From assembly GCF_900105475.1 (NCBI RefSeq), contig NZ_LT629777.1:4774001-4838000 (forward strand): 64,000 bases of DNA, given 5' to 3'. The notes under the pieces are model-generated. The model ran no database searches. It saw only the letters and a list, made by a program, of their open reading frames with translations, and was not told the DNA's origin. This document shows, piece after piece, positions 62,090 to 64,000 of this stretch; positions within the stretch are counted from its first letter, which is position 1; the number at the start of each line of letters is the position of its first letter. A program made the position numbers and the translations under genes. The DNA comes from Pseudomonas asplenii (lineage in GTDB: Bacteria > Pseudomonadota > Gammaproteobacteria > Pseudomonadales > Pseudomonadaceae).

Positions 62090-62788
62090 ATGATTGAGCT
62101 GCGCCCATTTGAACAACTTGGTAGCGATCATCACGGTTGGCTGAACGCGAAACATCACTTTTCGTTCGCGAACTACTACGATCCGGATCGTATGAACTGG
62201 GGGCGCCTGCTTGTCTGGAACGACAACATAATTGCTCCCAACTCAGGCTTTCCTTCTCATCCCCACAAAGACATGGAAATCATCACCTACGTTAGCCAAG
62301 GGGCAATCACTCATCAGGACAACCTGGGTAACAAGGGGCGTACGGTTGCTGGTGACGTCCAGGTCATGAGCGCCGGCACTGGTATCGCCCATAGCGAATA
62401 CAACCTCGAGCCGGGTATTACCAAGACCTTCCAGATCTGGATCCAGCCAGACCAAACCGGTATGCCGCCATCCTGGGGTACCCGTCCGTTTCCCAGCGGT
62501 GCCTCCGCAGGGCGTTTTGTTACCTTGGCCAGCGGAATGGAAGGGGATGAGGATGCGTTGCCTATCCGCTGTAATGCACGTCTTGTGGCGGCGAAACTGC
62601 AAGAAGGCCAGAGCACCCATTACGCAATCGAACACCATCGCAAAGCGTATCTGGTCGTGGCCCAAGGCAGCATCAAGTTGAATGGTAAAACCTTGAAGGT
62701 GGGTGATGGCGCGGCCGTAAGAGATGAAAATTTGCTGGAGTTCAACGCGCTTGAACTCAGTGAAATCGTGATGGTGGACGTCGCATAA
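62090..62788 (+). CDS. Pirin-family protein
   Basis: 232 residues, a bicupin with the pirin metal site: H-x-H in [13 protein letters not shown] and the His/Glu pair in GIAHSEYN. Some members (YhhW) oxidise quercetin; others act as redox sensors. It lies 58-133 nt before wrbA and is the first gene of that pair; both are commonly linked with quinone stress. Confidence 0.88.
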   Translation: MIELRPFEQLGSDHHGWLNAKHHFSFANYYDPDRMNWGRLLVWNDNIIAPNSGFPSHPHKDMEIITYVSQGAITHQDNLGNKGRTVAGDVQVMSAGTGIAHSEYNLEPGITKTFQIWIQPDQTGMPPSWGTRPFPSGASAGRFVTLASGMEGDEDALPIRCNARLVAAKLQEGQSTHYAIEHHRKAYLVVAQGSIKLNGKTLKVGDGAAVRDENLLEFNALELSEIVMVDVA

Positions 62789-62921
62789 GACGGGCCACCG
62801 TCGAAATCAGGTCATACACGATCAGTTCTATGACAGAGGTTCCAGCATGGGTTGGCTCAGCAATTTATTCGCCAAGACTGTTGGCGGTAATTCCCCCGTT
62901 CCAAACCAAGAGGAAGTAAAA

Positions 62922-63524
62922 ATGGCAAAGGTACTGGTACTATATCACTCCATGTACGGTCATATTGAGACCATGGCCCAACAAGTCGCCGAAGGAGCGC
63001 GAGGAGTGCCCGGCGTTGAGGTCACTATCAAGCGTGTGCCGGAAACCATGGATCCGGAAGCGTTCAAAGCTGCTTACGGGAAAGTCGATCAGCAAGCTCA
63101 GGTGGCTAGTCCATCCGAGTTGAGCGACTATGATGCGATCATCTTCGGCACCCCGACCCGTTTCGGCAACATGTCCGGACAGATGCGCACTTTCCTGGAT
63201 CAGACAGGCGGTCTGTGGGCCAAAGGTGCTCTGGTTGGCAAAATTGCCAGCGTCTTCACCTCCACCGGTACCGGTGGTGGCCAGGAAATGACTATCACGT
63301 CCACTTGGACGACTCTGGCTCACCACGGCATGATCATCGTTCCCTTGGGCTACAGCACGCCTGCGCTGTTCGATGTGTCGCAAGTTGGCGGCGGCACTCC
63401 TTACGGTGCTTCTACCATTGCCGGCGGCGACGGCTCGCGCCAGCCTGATACACGCGAGCTGGAAATCGCTCGTCATCAAGGCGAATACGTTGCCAAGCTT
63501 GCTTCGAAACTTGTTAAAGCTTAA
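62922..63524 (+). CDS. wrbA: NAD(P)H:quinone oxidoreductase WrbA
   Basis: 200 residues, a tetrameric flavodoxin-like FMN enzyme reducing quinones to hydroquinones. FMN-binding segments are [22 protein letters not shown] and STGTGGGQE. The ATG at 62922 is the family start and has GAGGAAG 5 nt upstream. The frame is open back to 62847 with 25 extra residues ([14 protein letters not shown]...), which could be an alternative N-terminal form. It would relieve quinones generated by catechol metabolism in the neighbouring cluster. Confidence 0.9.
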   Translation: MAKVLVLYHSMYGHIETMAQQVAEGARGVPGVEVTIKRVPETMDPEAFKAAYGKVDQQAQVASPSELSDYDAIIFGTPTRFGNMSGQMRTFLDQTGGLWAKGALVGKIASVFTSTGTGGGQEMTITSTWTTLAHHGMIIVPLGYSTPALFDVSQVGGGTPYGASTIAGGDGSRQPDTRELEIARHQGEYVAKLASKLVKA

Positions 63525-63631
63525 GGATTCAATCGGAGTCTAGTCGTGCTGAATCAGCATGCGCCTTAAGCTCAAGCGTGTTCGTAGGCGCAGGTTGCTA
63601 GCTTCAGTCAACCGCAGGCTTTACAATGTAG

Positions 63632-64000
63632 TGGTCTACTAACCCCGGACACCTTTTTAGGCGAGAATGATCGCCATACAGAGGTGTTCGATGAGCAGAC
63701 AACGACGTACTTTCACCCCGACCTTCAAGCGCGAGGCTGCCAGCCTCGTGCTTGACCAAAGCTACAGCTGCCCCGAGGCCGCCAGATCCCTCGACGTGGG
63801 TGAGAGCTTATTGCGCCGCTGGGTTGCCCAGTTGCAACTGGAGCGCGGAGGCGTTACGCCCACTGCCAAGGCGCTCACGCCGGAGCAGCAGACCATCCAG
63901 GAGCTTCAGGCCCGCATCAACCGGCTGGAGCTTGAGAAGAAAATCCTAAAGGAGGCCACTGCGCTCTTGATGGCCGAGGAACACGGGCGCAGACGTTGAG
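63632..64000 (+). mobile_element. Second, different IS3-family element, cut by window end
   Basis: The left end appears to begin near TGGTCTACTAACCCCGGACA (about 63628-63632), followed by an IS3-type orfA. The element continues beyond the window. Its sequence is unrelated to the 1665-bp IS copies. Confidence 0.7.
63691..63999 (+). CDS. IS3-family OrfA (HTH transposase)
   Basis: 102 residues: N-terminal transposase_8-type helix-turn-helix (FTPTFKREAASLVLDQSYSC, DVGESLLRRWVAQ) and a C-terminal leucine-zipper-like helix (IQELQARINRLELEKKILKE). The ATG at 63691 is used. OrfB is expected beyond the right edge. Confidence 0.85.
   Translation: MSRQRRTFTPTFKREAASLVLDQSYSCPEAARSLDVGESLLRRWVAQLQLERGGVTPTAKALTPEQQTIQELQARINRLELEKKILKEATALLMAEEHGRRR

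Noticed and set aside
1..64000. CRISPR arrays, tRNA or rRNA genes, integrase and phage genes
   Set aside because: None were recognised on reading the window; no direct-repeat array with regular spacers and no tRNA-like cloverleaf was seen. A covariance-model search would be decisive for tRNAs.

Overview
The window looks like an accessory, catabolically rich stretch of a Pseudomonas-type gammaproteobacterial chromosome or large replicon. The reasons are the gene repertoire (Lrp/AsnC, RpiR, IclR, AraC and TetR regulators, amino-acid ABC transporter, SphA-like outer-membrane protein, pirin/WrbA pair, DUF3237), the moderately high GC content and the IS3-family elements. This is inference from gene content; no rRNA, tRNA or core marker gene was seen.

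Layout. 1-1.5 kb: a DmpA-type aminopeptidase cut by the window edge and a small SHOCT-like membrane protein. 1.71-3.38 kb: IS3-family element, copy A, with an ATCA target duplication. 3.4-10.8 kb: zinc alcohol dehydrogenase with a divergent Lrp-type regulator; a five-gene operon (polar amino-acid ABC transporter, C45-type Ntn hydrolase, RpiR regulator); divergently a class III aminotransferase, a CMD-family protein and a P450. 12.6-15 kb: a monoheme cytochrome c, a hypothetical protein and a lipoprotein alpha/beta hydrolase. 15-21.1 kb: an aromatic operon on the minus strand (FAH-family hydrolase, IclR regulator, MhpA-like hydroxylase, VOC extradiol dioxygenase, aldehyde dehydrogenase) whose first gene, an MFS transporter, survives only as a C-terminal stub. 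21.5-26.4 kb: SphA-like outer-membrane protein, MFS transporter, carotenoid-oxygenase-family dioxygenase and AraC regulator, plausibly a phenylpropanoid or stilbene cleavage module. 26.6-31.6 kb: beta-lactamase-fold hydrolase, outer-membrane porin, PotF-like binding protein, DUF3237 protein and TetR. 31.7-32.9 kb: a chimeric MFS/AroQ remnant and a leaderless solute-binding protein. 32.95-34.37 kb: gene-poor DNA ending in a hairpin-rich leader. 34.37-41.2 kb: a complete four-gene Wadjet (JetABCD) anti-plasmid system. 41.3-41.6 kb: a truncated DUF3800 gene.

42.21-43.87 kb is a second copy of the same IS, apparently identical, in opposite orientation and without a target duplication. It abuts an N-terminally truncated MFS transporter. 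From 44.8 to 60.9 kb follows a second aromatic gene cluster on the plus strand: a TPP enzyme, SDR, DapA-family aldolase, NIPSNAP protein, VOC extradiol dioxygenase and an MDR lacking catalytic zinc ligands; then mhpBCDFE and mhpT; then a TfdB-like flavin hydroxylase and a ketoglutarate-semialdehyde-dehydrogenase-like enzyme. mhpBCDFE supplies meta-cleavage through to pyruvate and acetyl-CoA. The first six genes and the TfdB-like hydroxylase should feed an unusual substrate into it. A perfect 10-bp palindrome (ATGCTAGCAT) lies in three promoter regions of this cluster, implying one unidentified regulator; no regulator gene lies in the cluster.

The right end holds a cytochrome b561, a pirin, WrbA and the start of a different IS3-family element. 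The most interesting points are the 44.8-60.9 kb regulon with its shared operator, the Wadjet system on an IS-bounded segment, and the several rearrangement scars (truncated MFS genes, MFS/AroQ chimera, truncated DUF3800).
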